DNA from: Chitinophagaceae bacterium
GTDB lineage: Bacteria; Bacteroidota; Bacteroidia; Chitinophagales; Chitinophagaceae
NCBI GenBank assembly: GCA_003168265.1
Contig: PMSV01000009.1
Span: 1 to 64,000, forward strand
Direction of reading: 5' to 3'
Length of the DNA: 64,000 nt
Shown: one piece after another, positions 8,371-18,243 of the stretch
How positions within the stretch are numbered: the first letter of the stretch is position 1
How the letters are laid out: every line of letters begins with the position of its first letter
Made by a program: the position numbers and the translations under genes
The notes under the pieces: generated by a model
Seen by the model: the letters and a program-made list of their open reading frames with translations, nothing else
Database searches by the model: none
Told to the model about the DNA's origin: nothing

Positions 8371-10356
8371 CTAAGGGGTGGAATGAGTAGGTATATTAAT
8401 TGATTCTCGTTCATTGATCTCGCTGCTTCGATCATTGATCTCTTTCCTGACTTTATCTATCAGATCTGATACCTTAAACAAGCCTAAATCACCTTTACCC
8501 TGGCGGCGAACCGATACCATCCCATCATTCATTTCCTTTTCGCCTACAACCAGCATATAGGGGACTCTTGCTATTTCGGTATCCCTGATCTTTTTTCCGA
8601 TTTTTTCATTCCGGTCATCAACTTCAGTACGAATATCCGCATTTTTCAGGTATTGCAAAACAGTTTGTGCATAATCCAGGTAGCGGTCGCTAATAGGTAA
8701 AACCTTTACCTGCAAAGGGGCGAGCCAGACCGGGAATTTGCCTGCATAATGCTCCAGCAGGAATCCGATGAACCGCTCATGGGTTCCCAGGGGGGCCCGG
8801 TGGATGATCAATGGGGTTTCGGTCTCATTGTTCCTGGTGGTGAATTCCAGGTTGAACCGCCTTCCTTGCGCAAAATCGACCTGATTGGTTGCCAGGGTGA
8901 ATTCCCTTCCTATAGCGCTCCAGATCTGGACATCGATCTTCGGGCCGTAGAAAGCTCCCTCTCCCTTGACTTCCACAAAGGGGATTTTATTTTCAATCAT
9001 CACCTGCCGGACCAGGTTCTCGGTCTCGATCCAGAGCTCGGGTTCGTTGATGTATTTCTGCCCCAGTTTTTCCGGATCATGGAGGGAAAGCCTCATGATG
9101 TATTTATCAATGCCAAAGATCTTAAAGTATTTGAGGTACATATCATTTACCGCCTTGAATTCCTGCGCGAACTGTTCCTTGGAACAATAGATATGCGCAT
9201 CGTTCATATGGAGGCAGCGCACCCTCATCAATCCGAAAAGCTCGCCGCTCTGCTCATAGCGGTAGCAGGTTCCATATTCAGCCAGCCTCAGCGGAAGGTC
9301 CTTGTAGCTCCTGGGTTCAGCCGAAAAGATCTTGTGGTGATGTGGACAGTTCATCGCCTTTAAATAGTATTTAACCCCATCCAGTTCCATGGGCGGATAC
9401 ATGCTGTCCTGGTAATAAGGCAAGTGCCCGCTGGTTATATAAAGGTTCTCTTTTGCGATATGCGGGGTCACGACTCTTTTGTAACCCGCAGCCATTTCCG
9501 TGTCCTTAGCCAGCTTTTCCAATTCTTCGATGATTACGGTTCCATTGGGCATCCAAAGCACGAGGCCGGGCCCGACATCGTCATCCATTGTGAAAATCCC
9601 CAATTCCTTTCCAAGTTTGCGGTGATCCCTTTTTTTGGCCTCCTCCAGCATGAGAAGATAATCGTCCAGTTCCTTTTGTGAAGGGAAAGTGACGCCATAG
9701 ATCCTGGTGAGCTGCTTATTGTTTTCATCGCCCTTCCAATAAGCGCCTGCAATACTGGTCAGCTTAATGGCCTTTATAAAGCTGGTATTTGGAATATGCG
9801 GTCCCCTGCAGAGATCGGTAAAATCCCCCTGGGTGTAAAAACTGATCTCGCCATCCTGCAGATTCTTCAAAAGATCCAACTTATATTCATCCCCCTTTTC
9901 AGTGAAATACTGAACGGCTTCGGCTTTAGGGATCTCCTTTCTTGTATAGGTTTCGTTCTTTCTTGCGAGTTCCGACATTTTGGATTCCAGTCTCCTGAGA
10001 TCTTCTTCAGTGATTTGTCGGTCTCCTAGATCCATATCATAATAAAATCCGGGAGGATTCTGAGTTGGCGGTCCCACCCAGAATTTGACGCCTGGAAAAA
10101 GAGACTCAACTGCCTCGGCCATTAGATGGGCGGAAGAATGCCAGAACGTTGATTTTCCGTCATCATCGTTCCAGGTCAGGAGCTTAAGTTCCGCATCCAG
10201 GTATAAAGGCCGGTTGGCATCCTGCACTTTACCATTCACGCTGGCGGCAAGGGTCTTTTTTGCCAGGCCCTCGCTGATCGATTTGGCAATTTCAAATGGC
10301 GTGATCCCAGTTTCATATTCCTTTACTGCTCCATCCGGAAAGCTGATCTTAATCAT
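8371..10356 (-). CDS. thrS: Threonyl-tRNA synthetase
   Basis: A 661-residue class II synthetase that charges tRNA-Thr. Domains in order: an N-terminal TGS domain (about 1-60), the editing/SAD domain with HSSAHLMAEAV (HxxxH) and TDLCRGPHIPNT, the catalytic core with motif 2 (CYRYEQSGELFGLMRVR) and the zinc ligands in MNCPHHHKIF, and a C-terminal anticodon-binding domain from about residue 545. The length is slightly above E. coli ThrS (642) because of a polar C-terminal tail. It is the first gene of a thrS-infC operon and has an exact -7 box upstream. Confidence 0.96.
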   Translation of the reverse strand: MIKISFPDGAVKEYETGITPFEIAKSISEGLAKKTLAASVNGKVQDANRPLYLDAELKLLTWNDDDGKSTFWHSSAHLMAEAVESLFPGVKFWVGPPTQNPPGFYYDMDLGDRQITEEDLRRLESKMSELARKNETYTRKEIPKAEAVQYFTEKGDEYKLDLLKNLQDGEISFYTQGDFTDLCRGPHIPNTSFIKAIKLTSIAGAYWKGDENNKQLTRIYGVTFPSQKELDDYLLMLEEAKKRDHRKLGKELGIFTMDDDVGPGLVLWMPNGTVIIEELEKLAKDTEMAAGYKRVVTPHIAKENLYITSGHLPYYQDSMYPPMELDGVKYYLKAMNCPHHHKIFSAEPRSYKDLPLRLAEYGTCYRYEQSGELFGLMRVRCLHMNDAHIYCSKEQFAQEFKAVNDMYLKYFKIFGIDKYIMRLSLHDPEKLGQKYINEPELWIETENLVRQVMIENKIPFVEVKGEGAFYGPKIDVQIWSAIGREFTLATNQVDFAQGRRFNLEFTTRNNETETPLIIHRAPLGTHERFIGFLLEHYAGKFPVWLAPLQVKVLPISDRYLDYAQTVLQYLKNADIRTEVDDRNEKIGKKIRDTEIARVPYMLVVGEKEMNDGMVSVRRQGKGDLGLFKVSDLIDKVRKEINDRSSEINERESINIPTHSTP

Positions 10357-10393
10357 TCTAACTTGAGTGTCATTTTAAGTTTTAAACAAGGCG

Positions 10394-10401
10394 CAAATTT
10401 A
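10394..10401 (-). promoter_or_regulatory. Probable -7 box of the thrS promoter
   Basis: On the minus strand the sequence reads TAAATTTG, an exact match to the Bacteroidota -7 consensus TAnnTTTG, about 38 nt before the thrS ATG. I see no clean TTTG element at the expected -33 distance, so this is tentative. Confidence 0.35.
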
Positions 10402-10480
10402 ACAAACTCTTGCCAGATAACATTTACGAAGAAGTTCTTAGTTGAAAATTTTATTTTAATTTGCAAATATCTAAGCTGAT

Positions 10481-11665
10481 ATGTTTAAAAGAATCTACTT
10501 ATCCCTGTTTCTCCCTGTACTCATCGCATTTAATTCCCGGAGCCAGGATCTGACCGGAATTTGGAGGGGGCATTTTCATTCCAATAGCGCTTATCAGAAT
10601 GTCTCCGGTTTCGACAATCGTTACCGGCTCGAAGTGCAGATCGCCCAGCGCAATAATCAGTTTGAAGGGGTAACCTATTCCTATTTATCCAACATATTCT
10701 ATGGCAAGGCCAGTGCGGATGGTTTTTTTGATCCGAAAAACAAGAAGGCCCGCCTGAGGGAATTAAAGCTTTTGGAAGTACGAATGAGCTTTGGATCGGA
10801 CGCGATCAAAATGTACTATAGCCTCAGGTATTCCAGGCTTGGCGACGAGGAATTCCTGGAAGGGACTTATATCAGTTACAATGGCGATGATTCTACAAAG
10901 GGAGAAAGAGGAGTGGTCTTTCTTCATAAAGTGCCGGAATCGGATTTTGGAGAAGATTCCATCCTGGTAAAAAGGGAAAAGGAGATCGCAGCGGAAAAAA
11001 AGAAAATCCCATCTACCGCAAAGACTCCACTGGCTCCGCCTGCAAAAAAACCCACTGCTATGCTTAATAAGCCGGCGATTCATCCAGCGATACATGCCCC
11101 GCTTATAAAGAAGGACAGTTCTGCCCATAAACCGATAACTGCACTTAAGGGCAATCCGCAAAAGAAACATTTGGAGCCGATTCAGCCTCCTGAAAAAGCT
11201 GCTTTGACAAGGACGGAAATCCAAAAACCAGCGATTGCTCCCGGCTTAGGGGATACAACCCAAAAGATCGAAAAAAAGCCTGCTCCCGTATTGATCGTTC
11301 CGAAAGTGCTTAGCAACAGGCAAAATGAACTGGTGAAGACCATCACCGTATCCACAAATGAAGTGGAACTTCGGATCTATGATGATGGAGCCATCGACCA
11401 TGATACGGTCTCTGTTTTTGTGGACAAGAAAAATGTGATCAATCATGCGATGCTCACAGACCGGGCGATCACCGTAAAGCTGCATTTCGATGAGGACAAT
11501 AACTACCACGAAGTGGTCATGGTGGCGGATAACGAAGGCGATATCCCGCCTAACACCTCACTCATGGTGGTAAAGGCCGGTGATAAGGAGTACGAAGTGC
11601 GCATTGTATCCACGGAACAAAAAAATGCGATCGTAGTATTCAAGTTCGATAAGGGCGCGCATTAG
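10481..11665 (+). CDS. Secreted two-domain protein with Lys/Pro-rich linker
   Basis: A 394-residue exported protein (signal peptide about 1-21). The N-terminal domain (about 22-150) starts DLTGIWRGHF and looks like a beta-barrel/lipocalin-like fold of alternating strands. A long low-complexity linker rich in Lys, Pro and Ala (about 170-275) leads to a C-terminal beta domain (about 290-392) with YDDGAIDHDTVSVFVD and IPPNTSLMVVKAG. Both end domains recur in the next gene, which lacks the long linker, so the pair is a tandem duplication. Family and function are not recognised; the location is the periplasm or cell surface. Confidence 0.75.
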   Translation: MFKRIYLSLFLPVLIAFNSRSQDLTGIWRGHFHSNSAYQNVSGFDNRYRLEVQIAQRNNQFEGVTYSYLSNIFYGKASADGFFDPKNKKARLRELKLLEVRMSFGSDAIKMYYSLRYSRLGDEEFLEGTYISYNGDDSTKGERGVVFLHKVPESDFGEDSILVKREKEIAAEKKKIPSTAKTPLAPPAKKPTAMLNKPAIHPAIHAPLIKKDSSAHKPITALKGNPQKKHLEPIQPPEKAALTRTEIQKPAIAPGLGDTTQKIEKKPAPVLIVPKVLSNRQNELVKTITVSTNEVELRIYDDGAIDHDTVSVFVDKKNVINHAMLTDRAITVKLHFDEDNNYHEVVMVADNEGDIPPNTSLMVVKAGDKEYEVRIVSTEQKNAIVVFKFDKGAH

Positions 11666-11749
11666 GCCCACCCGCTCCCCGCATCCCTGAGGACTGCCGA
11701 TCAAGTAAAAATTAGTATTTACCAGCGCAATCTTCCACTAAATTTACTA

Positions 11750-12598
11750 ATGCGATTTATTCTGCTTTTCTTCCTGCTATCTCCGCTGTGTATTTATGCG
11801 GACGATCTTAATGGAATTTGGAAGGGCATATTGACGCAGGAGTCAGGAGGCTGCTATCCCCGGTATTCTCTAGAACTCCAGATCAATTTCACCGAAGACC
11901 AGATCACCGGAAAGGTATATGACTACTATGATACCACCCAATTTGTCAAGCTGAGTTTTACCGGCAGATACAATCAGGTGACCAAAAGACTTGTCCTTAT
12001 AGAGAATAAAGTGCTTCAGTCCCATATTCCCCTAGATTGTGTACCCTGTATAAAGACCTATGAACTGATCTATTCAAATAAAAACAATGAAGAGACCCTC
12101 CAGGGAGATTGGAAGGGCCATGTAGAAAAGGGGCTTCTCGCCTGTCCGCCGGGAAAGATCCTATTAAAAAAGGCCGAATTTTCCGACTTCCCTGCCGATA
12201 TCGACCAAAGTGATGAGTTGGCTGAATTGCAAAAGACCCTGCTATTAAAACCCCGGGAAGTCGATCTGAAAAAAACCATCGTCGTGGATTCCTCAAGGAT
12301 CAAACTCGATTTTTATGATGATGCGGAGATCGATAACGATACGATCACCGTCCTGGTAAATAACATGCTATTACTTTACCGGCAATGCTTAACCGCAAAA
12401 CCGCTTTCCATTTATTTCAGGGCCTTTCCGGGTACGGAATACGAAGTCGTGATGTATGCTGATAACCTGGGTACGATTCCCCCGAATACGGCCCTGATGG
12501 TGGTGACTGCCGGCGCCCAGAAACTTGATGTCTATCTTTCCTCGACGGAACAAAAAAGCGCGGCGGTCAGGTTCGTCTATAAACCAAAGCCTCATTAA
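11750..12598 (+). CDS. Secreted two-domain protein, paralogue of the preceding gene
   Basis: A 282-residue exported protein (signal peptide about 1-17). The N-terminal domain starts DLNGIWKGIL and aligns with DLTGIWRGHF of its neighbour. The C-terminal domain (FYDDAEIDNDTITVLVNN, IPPNTALMVVTAG, STEQKSAAVRF) aligns with the neighbour's last 100 residues. It has four Cys in the N-terminal half (CYP, CVPC, ACPP), possibly disulfides, which the paralogue lacks. Function unknown. The M1 peptidase starts 11 nt downstream, so the two may share a transcript. Confidence 0.75.
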   Translation: MRFILLFFLLSPLCIYADDLNGIWKGILTQESGGCYPRYSLELQINFTEDQITGKVYDYYDTTQFVKLSFTGRYNQVTKRLVLIENKVLQSHIPLDCVPCIKTYELIYSNKNNEETLQGDWKGHVEKGLLACPPGKILLKKAEFSDFPADIDQSDELAELQKTLLLKPREVDLKKTIVVDSSRIKLDFYDDAEIDNDTITVLVNNMLLLYRQCLTAKPLSIYFRAFPGTEYEVVMYADNLGTIPPNTALMVVTAGAQKLDVYLSSTEQKSAAVRFVYKPKPH

Positions 12599-12609
12599 AC
12601 GATATAAAA

Positions 12610-14499
12610 ATGAAAAAAACCCTGTTCATTGCATTTCTTTCTGCCGCCTGCTTCATGATGCAAGCCCAACCCCCAAATATTACTCTATATATGCCCCGGA
12701 ACATCCATACGGCTTACCTGCATGAGACAAGGTCAATGGATGGAAAACCAGGACCCCAATACTGGCAAAACAGGGGAATCTATGATATCAGCCTTAGCGC
12801 TAATCCCCCCGACCGCCATATAAAGGGAACTGAGAAAATCACCTACTACAATGAAAGCCCCGATACCCTCAATCACCCTGTGATCAAATTGTTCTTAAAC
12901 ATTCACAGGCCCGGAGCAACGCGTATGTCCGACGCGAGTCCCGACTACCTCACAGGCGGAATCCATATAGATGCCCTTTCCATTGACGGAAAGCAAGCGA
13001 ACTGGCACGATCCCGAAGAACATATGACCTGGCAAAGCATTGATCTGCCCAAGCCACTCCTGCCACACGATTCCGTTCAATTGACCTTCGACTGGAACTA
13101 TGAAATTTCAATTAAAAGCAGCAGGGAAGGCATGCTCGATTCTACCTCCTTTTATTTTGCCTATTTCTATCCCCGGGTGGCTGTTTTTGATGACTGCAAC
13201 GGATGGGATCAAATGGACTTCACTGACCTGCAGGAATTCTATAGTGATTTCAATGATTATACACTCAGAGTGACCGTGCCTAAAAATTTTATAGTCTGGG
13301 CTACCGGCGAACTTGTCAATCCTTCCGAAGTATTGCAGGCTGCCGCCCTATCCAGGCTGGTACTGTCCATGAAAGAAGACGCAATAATTCCTGTCGCCTC
13401 CAAAGAAGATCTTGCCAAACACAGCATAACCAGCCAGAACGAAACGAACACCTGGATCTGGAAAGCCAGTCAGATATCCGACATGACATGCGCCACCAGC
13501 AACCATTATCTATGGGATGCTTCCAGCGTGGTGGTGGATGATGCAAAAAACAGGAGGGTCAGTGTCCAGTCTGCCTATAAGGACGAGGCTGAGGATTTTC
13601 ATCATATGGTGGAATTCGGCAGGCATGCCCTCGATTATCTATCCCATCAATGGCCGGGAGTCCCCTACCCTTTTCCAAAAACAACGATCGTTCAGGGATT
13701 CGCGGACATGGAGTATCCCATGATGGTCAATGACAATACCAGCCCCAGTCTGCCCTTTTCCCGTCTCGTCGTCGAACATGAACTGGCCCATTCCTGGTTT
13801 CCATTTTATATGGGCATCAACGAGACCCGTTATGGTTTTATGGATGAGGGCTGGGCCACCACTTTTGAATACCTGATCGGCATCACGGACCTGGGAAAGG
13901 AAAAAGCGGAGGACATGTACAAACAGTTCCGGATAAACGGATGGATCCATGATCCTTCTGCCGAGGAGGATATACCCATCATGACTCCGGGAAATGCGCT
14001 TACCGGCATAGGCCTGGGCAATGATGAATATGGTAAACCCTCCCTTGCTTATTTGGCCTTAAAGGACCTGTTGGGCGATGAACTTTTCAGAAAGGGTCTC
14101 CATGAATACATTGCCCGCTGGCATGGTAAGCATCCCATTCCCTGGGATTTCTTCAATACTTTCAACGATGTTTCGGGAGAAAATTTGAATTGGTTCTGGA
14201 ACAACTGGTTCTTTACCAATTACTATGACGATCTCACTATAGAAAAAGTAGAGACTCGGGCAAATGGTTTTTCGATGCAGATCCGAAATATCGGGGGCTT
14301 CGCTACACCTGTCGATATCATCATAAGCTATGAGGATGGAACCAAACAGACTTTTCATCAAACTCCCTCTATCTGGAGAAAGGATCAAAGATTGGCAATG
14401 ATCAGCATCAATGCAACGAAAAAGATCCGCAGGATCGAACTGGACGGGGGAATCTGGATGGACGCCGATGAAAGCAACAATTCCTGGCTGGCTCCATAA
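12610..14499 (+). CDS. M1 family zinc metallopeptidase (aminopeptidase N-like), secreted
   Basis: A 629-residue exported protein (signal peptide about 1-19). The zinc site is HELAHSW (HExxH, about residues 390-394), followed by the third ligand Glu in MDEGWATTFEY, in the HExxH-18-E arrangement of clan MA gluzincins. N-terminal beta domain with KGTEKITYYN, catalytic thermolysin-like domain, and a short C-terminal beta region. The usual GAMEN exopeptidase motif appears only as FADMEYPM, which is common in Bacteroidota M1 proteins and may alter N-terminal recognition. It probably degrades peptides in the periplasm or outside the cell. Confidence 0.88.
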   Translation: MKKTLFIAFLSAACFMMQAQPPNITLYMPRNIHTAYLHETRSMDGKPGPQYWQNRGIYDISLSANPPDRHIKGTEKITYYNESPDTLNHPVIKLFLNIHRPGATRMSDASPDYLTGGIHIDALSIDGKQANWHDPEEHMTWQSIDLPKPLLPHDSVQLTFDWNYEISIKSSREGMLDSTSFYFAYFYPRVAVFDDCNGWDQMDFTDLQEFYSDFNDYTLRVTVPKNFIVWATGELVNPSEVLQAAALSRLVLSMKEDAIIPVASKEDLAKHSITSQNETNTWIWKASQISDMTCATSNHYLWDASSVVVDDAKNRRVSVQSAYKDEAEDFHHMVEFGRHALDYLSHQWPGVPYPFPKTTIVQGFADMEYPMMVNDNTSPSLPFSRLVVEHELAHSWFPFYMGINETRYGFMDEGWATTFEYLIGITDLGKEKAEDMYKQFRINGWIHDPSAEEDIPIMTPGNALTGIGLGNDEYGKPSLAYLALKDLLGDELFRKGLHEYIARWHGKHPIPWDFFNTFNDVSGENLNWFWNNWFFTNYYDDLTIEKVETRANGFSMQIRNIGGFATPVDIIISYEDGTKQTFHQTPSIWRKDQRLAMISINATKKIRRIELDGGIWMDADESNNSWLAP

Positions 14500-14501
14500 A
14501 T

Positions 14502-16679
14502 CTACTCCTCTCCCGGATGGTACCGCTTCTCCTGGTGACTGAGCACATCATCGCGGTAAAAAAACACATCCCTCAACTGGCCGCTCACAAAGAACCCGGC
14601 CTGGTCGGTGAAATGCTTTGATTCCGGATCGAAGGACTCTCCGCCCGTGCTGATGGCCCTGGCCCTGACCCTGGTCCCGAACTCAACTGCTGCTATAAAA
14701 CTATTACCGGAAAGGCCGTAGTTTCTCCTGGTTCCATTAAGAGAATGGCTTTCAAAGGCAGGCAGGCAACCCCAGCGGGCAGAAGCCAGCCCGACGGGAA
14801 TGCTGACCGAATCATCGCTGAATTTTTCCATCAACCTTCCGGTCAGCCGCTGATAGCGATTGATCTCACCCCAGGGGATCTGCCAACTGGCGTATTTTGT
14901 CTCTAATTGAGTTAAAGCTATACGAAGCAATTCTATTTGTTCACGGGGCGGGGTCTTTTTTGCGAGCAGGTGATAGAGTTCTATTGGGTCATTAATCTTA
15001 GTTTCTTCACGCAATTTTGGGATCTTTCCCATCATAAGATTGCCCCATTCCACGGCAACCGTTGTAGGGATCGATTTCTCAGAAGAATAAAAATCCCATT
15101 GCTGAAGCATCTGGATAGCGGCGGCCGTTTTTCCCTTTATACTATCCGAATCCTCCAATTGATTAAAGGATTCCAAAAGCCCGGGTATCAATATGGAGAA
15201 GATGGAAAGATAACGATCATAACCGGCTTTAATGATCTTATCAAGGTCGAATTTATTGCCATTGTCGAAAAGCCTTAATGCATTGAGGGCCCTTCCGTTC
15301 TGTGCGTCCCTGGACATATAGGCAGGATAATCCTTTTTATTCGGGCTGCTCAGGCCTGAAGCCGCGAATGGAGTAGAATTGCAGTTCTGAATGAATCCGC
15401 TCGAAGGGTTATAGACATGGATGATCTCATCAAGTTTGTGCAGTCCCTTCCAATCCGTTGCGGAAATCGAGCCGTCTACCGGTAGATCATAATTGAAGCG
15501 CGGGTCTCTTACCGGCATGAAATTGCCATGCCAATAGGCTATATTTCCCTTGTCGTCTGCGAAAACAGTGTTATTGCTGTTATCGGAAAGCAGCTCCATC
15601 GTCTTTTTGAAATCTTCAAAACCCTTGGCCTTGGTGCGCAGCCAGGATTGAAGCAGGGCGCTATAGGACCTGTTATGTTCTTTGAGTGATAACCATTTCC
15701 CGTTTCTCATACCGACGACTGGTCCATGATTGGTATAATAGACGGTCAAAGGAACAGAGCTCAATCCATTCCTATCCATGAATCTGAGAACCATCTTTTT
15801 GGTTCTTACCGGAAAAAATTTTTCATCATACTGATTGAAATAGGAATCCCCCTTTTTGATGATCTTCTCCTCAAAAAGGTCCGCAACATCGGCATAGCTC
15901 GATGTATGCATCCAGCCGCAATGCTCATTGAATCCCTGGTAAATAAAGAACTGTCCCCATGTAGCGGCACCATATGCATTAAGTCCTTCTTCGCTCCCTA
16001 CCTGGGCCTCCATTCTGAAATAGAAGCTAACATGCGGGTTAATATAGAGAATGCTATGGCCGGACTCCGTCCGGAAAGGAGCGAGCGCAAAACCGTTGGA
16101 GCCGCATGATTCAATATCCTTATTGAAGCCGGTAAGCGTTATTGCCTGGTTATTCAGCGGATACATGGCCCTGATATCTTCCGGCTTCAGTCCGCCCGTT
16201 TGCGTAGCGGAAATGCTGCCATCCGTGTACATCAGCGCAAACCAGGGTTCGAAATGCCGAAGGACATGGGACTTGATATTGGGATGCAGGTAGAGGTAAT
16301 AGTTGATCCCATCTGAGGCAGCATCCAATAATTTCTTAAACCAGGCTGGGCTCCGTTCATAATCCTTTTTGGCATCCGAAGAATCATAGATCAATTGCAT
16401 CAGCAGGTCATCATATAATTTTCCGGGACCGTCCACCTCGGCCAGCCTGCCCATGACTTCCAGGTAATTTCTTTCCACGCGTTCAAAATTTTCCTGGCAT
16501 TCGGCATAGATCAAACCGAAGACCGCATCCGCATCTGATTTTCCATAAATATGAGGAATGCCCCAACTGTCTTTAATGATCAGGACCCTGGAAGATTCTT
16601 CCTTCCACCTGGCATTATCATTTTGGGAAATAGAAAAGGCCGGAATGAATAATAGTAAAAAAAGCAGAATTTTTCTCAT
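14502..16679 (-). CDS. Penicillin acylase family Ntn hydrolase
   Basis: A 725-residue exported protein (signal peptide about 1-18). The family (penicillin G acylase, aculeacin A acylase, PvdQ/QuiP acyl-homoserine lactone acylases) is made as a precursor cut before a Ser that becomes the N-terminal nucleophile. Here the site is C-G-S194-N-G-F-A, matching the GSNxWA signature. Other family marks are SWGIPHIYG near the N-terminus, the YTNHGPVVG strand and the NSNNTVFADDKGNIAYWHGN segment. The substrate is an amide-linked acyl group of unknown identity; quorum-signal or antibiotic cleavage is possible. Its 3' end nearly touches that of the M1 peptidase gene. Confidence 0.88.
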   Translation of the reverse strand: MRKILLFLLLFIPAFSISQNDNARWKEESSRVLIIKDSWGIPHIYGKSDADAVFGLIYAECQENFERVERNYLEVMGRLAEVDGPGKLYDDLLMQLIYDSSDAKKDYERSPAWFKKLLDAASDGINYYLYLHPNIKSHVLRHFEPWFALMYTDGSISATQTGGLKPEDIRAMYPLNNQAITLTGFNKDIESCGSNGFALAPFRTESGHSILYINPHVSFYFRMEAQVGSEEGLNAYGAATWGQFFIYQGFNEHCGWMHTSSYADVADLFEEKIIKKGDSYFNQYDEKFFPVRTKKMVLRFMDRNGLSSVPLTVYYTNHGPVVGMRNGKWLSLKEHNRSYSALLQSWLRTKAKGFEDFKKTMELLSDNSNNTVFADDKGNIAYWHGNFMPVRDPRFNYDLPVDGSISATDWKGLHKLDEIIHVYNPSSGFIQNCNSTPFAASGLSSPNKKDYPAYMSRDAQNGRALNALRLFDNGNKFDLDKIIKAGYDRYLSIFSILIPGLLESFNQLEDSDSIKGKTAAAIQMLQQWDFYSSEKSIPTTVAVEWGNLMMGKIPKLREETKINDPIELYHLLAKKTPPREQIELLRIALTQLETKYASWQIPWGEINRYQRLTGRLMEKFSDDSVSIPVGLASARWGCLPAFESHSLNGTRRNYGLSGNSFIAAVEFGTRVRARAISTGGESFDPESKHFTDQAGFFVSGQLRDVFFYRDDVLSHQEKRYHPGEE

Positions 16680-16717
16680 TGTAGTCGATGCCCTGCAGGC
16701 ATGACAATAAAATTAGG

Positions 16718-18208
16718 TCATTTAACCTTCCTGAACTCATGCTGCTCGTTTCCTCCCTGGATGATCATTTTTTCTATCTTGCCGTCGGGGGATCTTAGGA
16801 ATTGGAATTGGATTGCGGCCATTTTCAGGGAGAAGAAATCCGGACGGTCCATATTCATCGGCGTCTTAGTAAGCCCACCCTTTGCCATTTCAATATACAG
16901 AACTCCATTGTCAAGGCTGATGCTGGCCTGGACGCTATCTGCAGCATAAATGCCCGAATATTCTGAGAGGTTGGTATTGGGTGTAGTTGGCGCTGTCTCT
17001 ACGATTGCTTCCGGAGCCGGATGGAAGGGTTGATAGTTTTCCCAGTCCCAGGGCGTATAGACATCCCCGATGATCCTTTCCAATAATTCTTTAAAAATGC
17101 TTTCGGCCAGAGAGCTATTCGACATCAGGATAATCGATATTTTCTTATCAGGAAAATTTACATTGAAATGACTCCATCCGTCATCATGGCCTTCTTTAAA
17201 AAACGCCTTTCCGTAAGGACACTCAAATAATCCCCAGCCCAGGCCATAGGAAAGATGAATGGACTGATAAGGATATTCCAGCGTATCGGTATTCAGTGAA
17301 GGAAATTGATGTTTTGTTTTGATCGCGATTTGAGGGCTGATCATTTGCCTGAACATGGAGTCATTCAAACCCTTTCCCTGCATAACGGCTTCGATGAAAC
17401 GTGAATAATCCGCAATCGTGGTTTCCAGGGAACCTGCTCCGTTTGCTGCAGTCCTTCTTTTCAGTTTTACGAAATGCCCGCTGCTATCGTAGCCGAAAGC
17501 AAGGTCCGATTCATATTGGTCATGCCAGACATAGCTTGAGTTTTTCATGCCCATGGGTCCGAAAACTCTTTCCGAAGCCAATTGTTCCAGTTTTTTACCT
17601 GTCGCTTCTTCCATGGCAAGTTGCAGGAGCACAATTCCTTCCCCCGAATAAGCATATCGTGCACCGGGATCGAAAAATATTTCCAGCGCATTATTTCCCT
17701 TAGGATTTAACCAGCGCCAATTGGGAAATCCCGTCGTATGCCGCAGACAGTCCCGCAGGGTAATCAGTTTCCATCTGTCATCGTCAGTCAGGTCATTGAA
17801 ATTGGGATAAAGGGGCAGCGGTTTGCTCAGGTAGGCCCAAACCTGCTTATCCAGGTCAAGTATTCCTTCCTGAGATAATTGCATTGCTATATAGGAAATC
17901 ACGGCCTTGGAGAACGAAGCTCCATATAGTATGGTTGCCGTATCCATGGGAGCCATTTTTTCCTTATCCCTCAACCCATAGGCTTGCGTATAAACGACCC
18001 TGTCATCGTTAAGAATGCTGATGCAAAACCCGGGAACATTAGCTTCCTTCATTAATGTGGTAACTATCCTGTCAATATCGGCGGTCGATTGAGTGCTTCC
18101 ATTCAGTTTGCGGATCTGTCCTGATAATAAAAGCTCCTTTTTCCCCTGTGATTGGCAGAGCAAGAAGTTCAACAATAAAACCGCTATCAGGAAGGCAGCT
18201 TTCCGCAT
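16718..18208 (-). CDS. Serine hydrolase (class C beta-lactamase fold), secreted
   Basis: About 496 residues from the ATG at 18208, chosen over an upstream ATG at 18250 because it puts a signal peptide (MRKAAFLIAVLLLNFLL) at the N-terminus. Catalytic motifs: S-F-S-K (SxxK, about 98-101), Y-S-G in YAYSGEG, and H-D-D-G near residue 365. A C-terminal lipocalin-like beta domain (about 410-496, with YSGIYAADSVQ) is typical of this subgroup. It follows the acyl-CoA synthetase gene closely (36 nt, or an overlap with the longer start), so they are probably one operon. Confidence 0.85.
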   Translation of the reverse strand: MRKAAFLIAVLLLNFLLCQSQGKKELLLSGQIRKLNGSTQSTADIDRIVTTLMKEANVPGFCISILNDDRVVYTQAYGLRDKEKMAPMDTATILYGASFSKAVISYIAMQLSQEGILDLDKQVWAYLSKPLPLYPNFNDLTDDDRWKLITLRDCLRHTTGFPNWRWLNPKGNNALEIFFDPGARYAYSGEGIVLLQLAMEEATGKKLEQLASERVFGPMGMKNSSYVWHDQYESDLAFGYDSSGHFVKLKRRTAANGAGSLETTIADYSRFIEAVMQGKGLNDSMFRQMISPQIAIKTKHQFPSLNTDTLEYPYQSIHLSYGLGWGLFECPYGKAFFKEGHDDGWSHFNVNFPDKKISIILMSNSSLAESIFKELLERIIGDVYTPWDWENYQPFHPAPEAIVETAPTTPNTNLSEYSGIYAADSVQASISLDNGVLYIEMAKGGLTKTPMNMDRPDFFSLKMAAIQFQFLRSPDGKIEKMIIQGGNEQHEFRKVK

Positions 18209-18243
18209 GACTCCTATAACGTCCCGGAGTTCAAAAGATTTTA

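Noticed and set aside
8749-9363. 204-codon plus-strand frame over thrS
   Set aside because: thrS on the other strand has all class II motifs across this region; the plus frame shows no family features.
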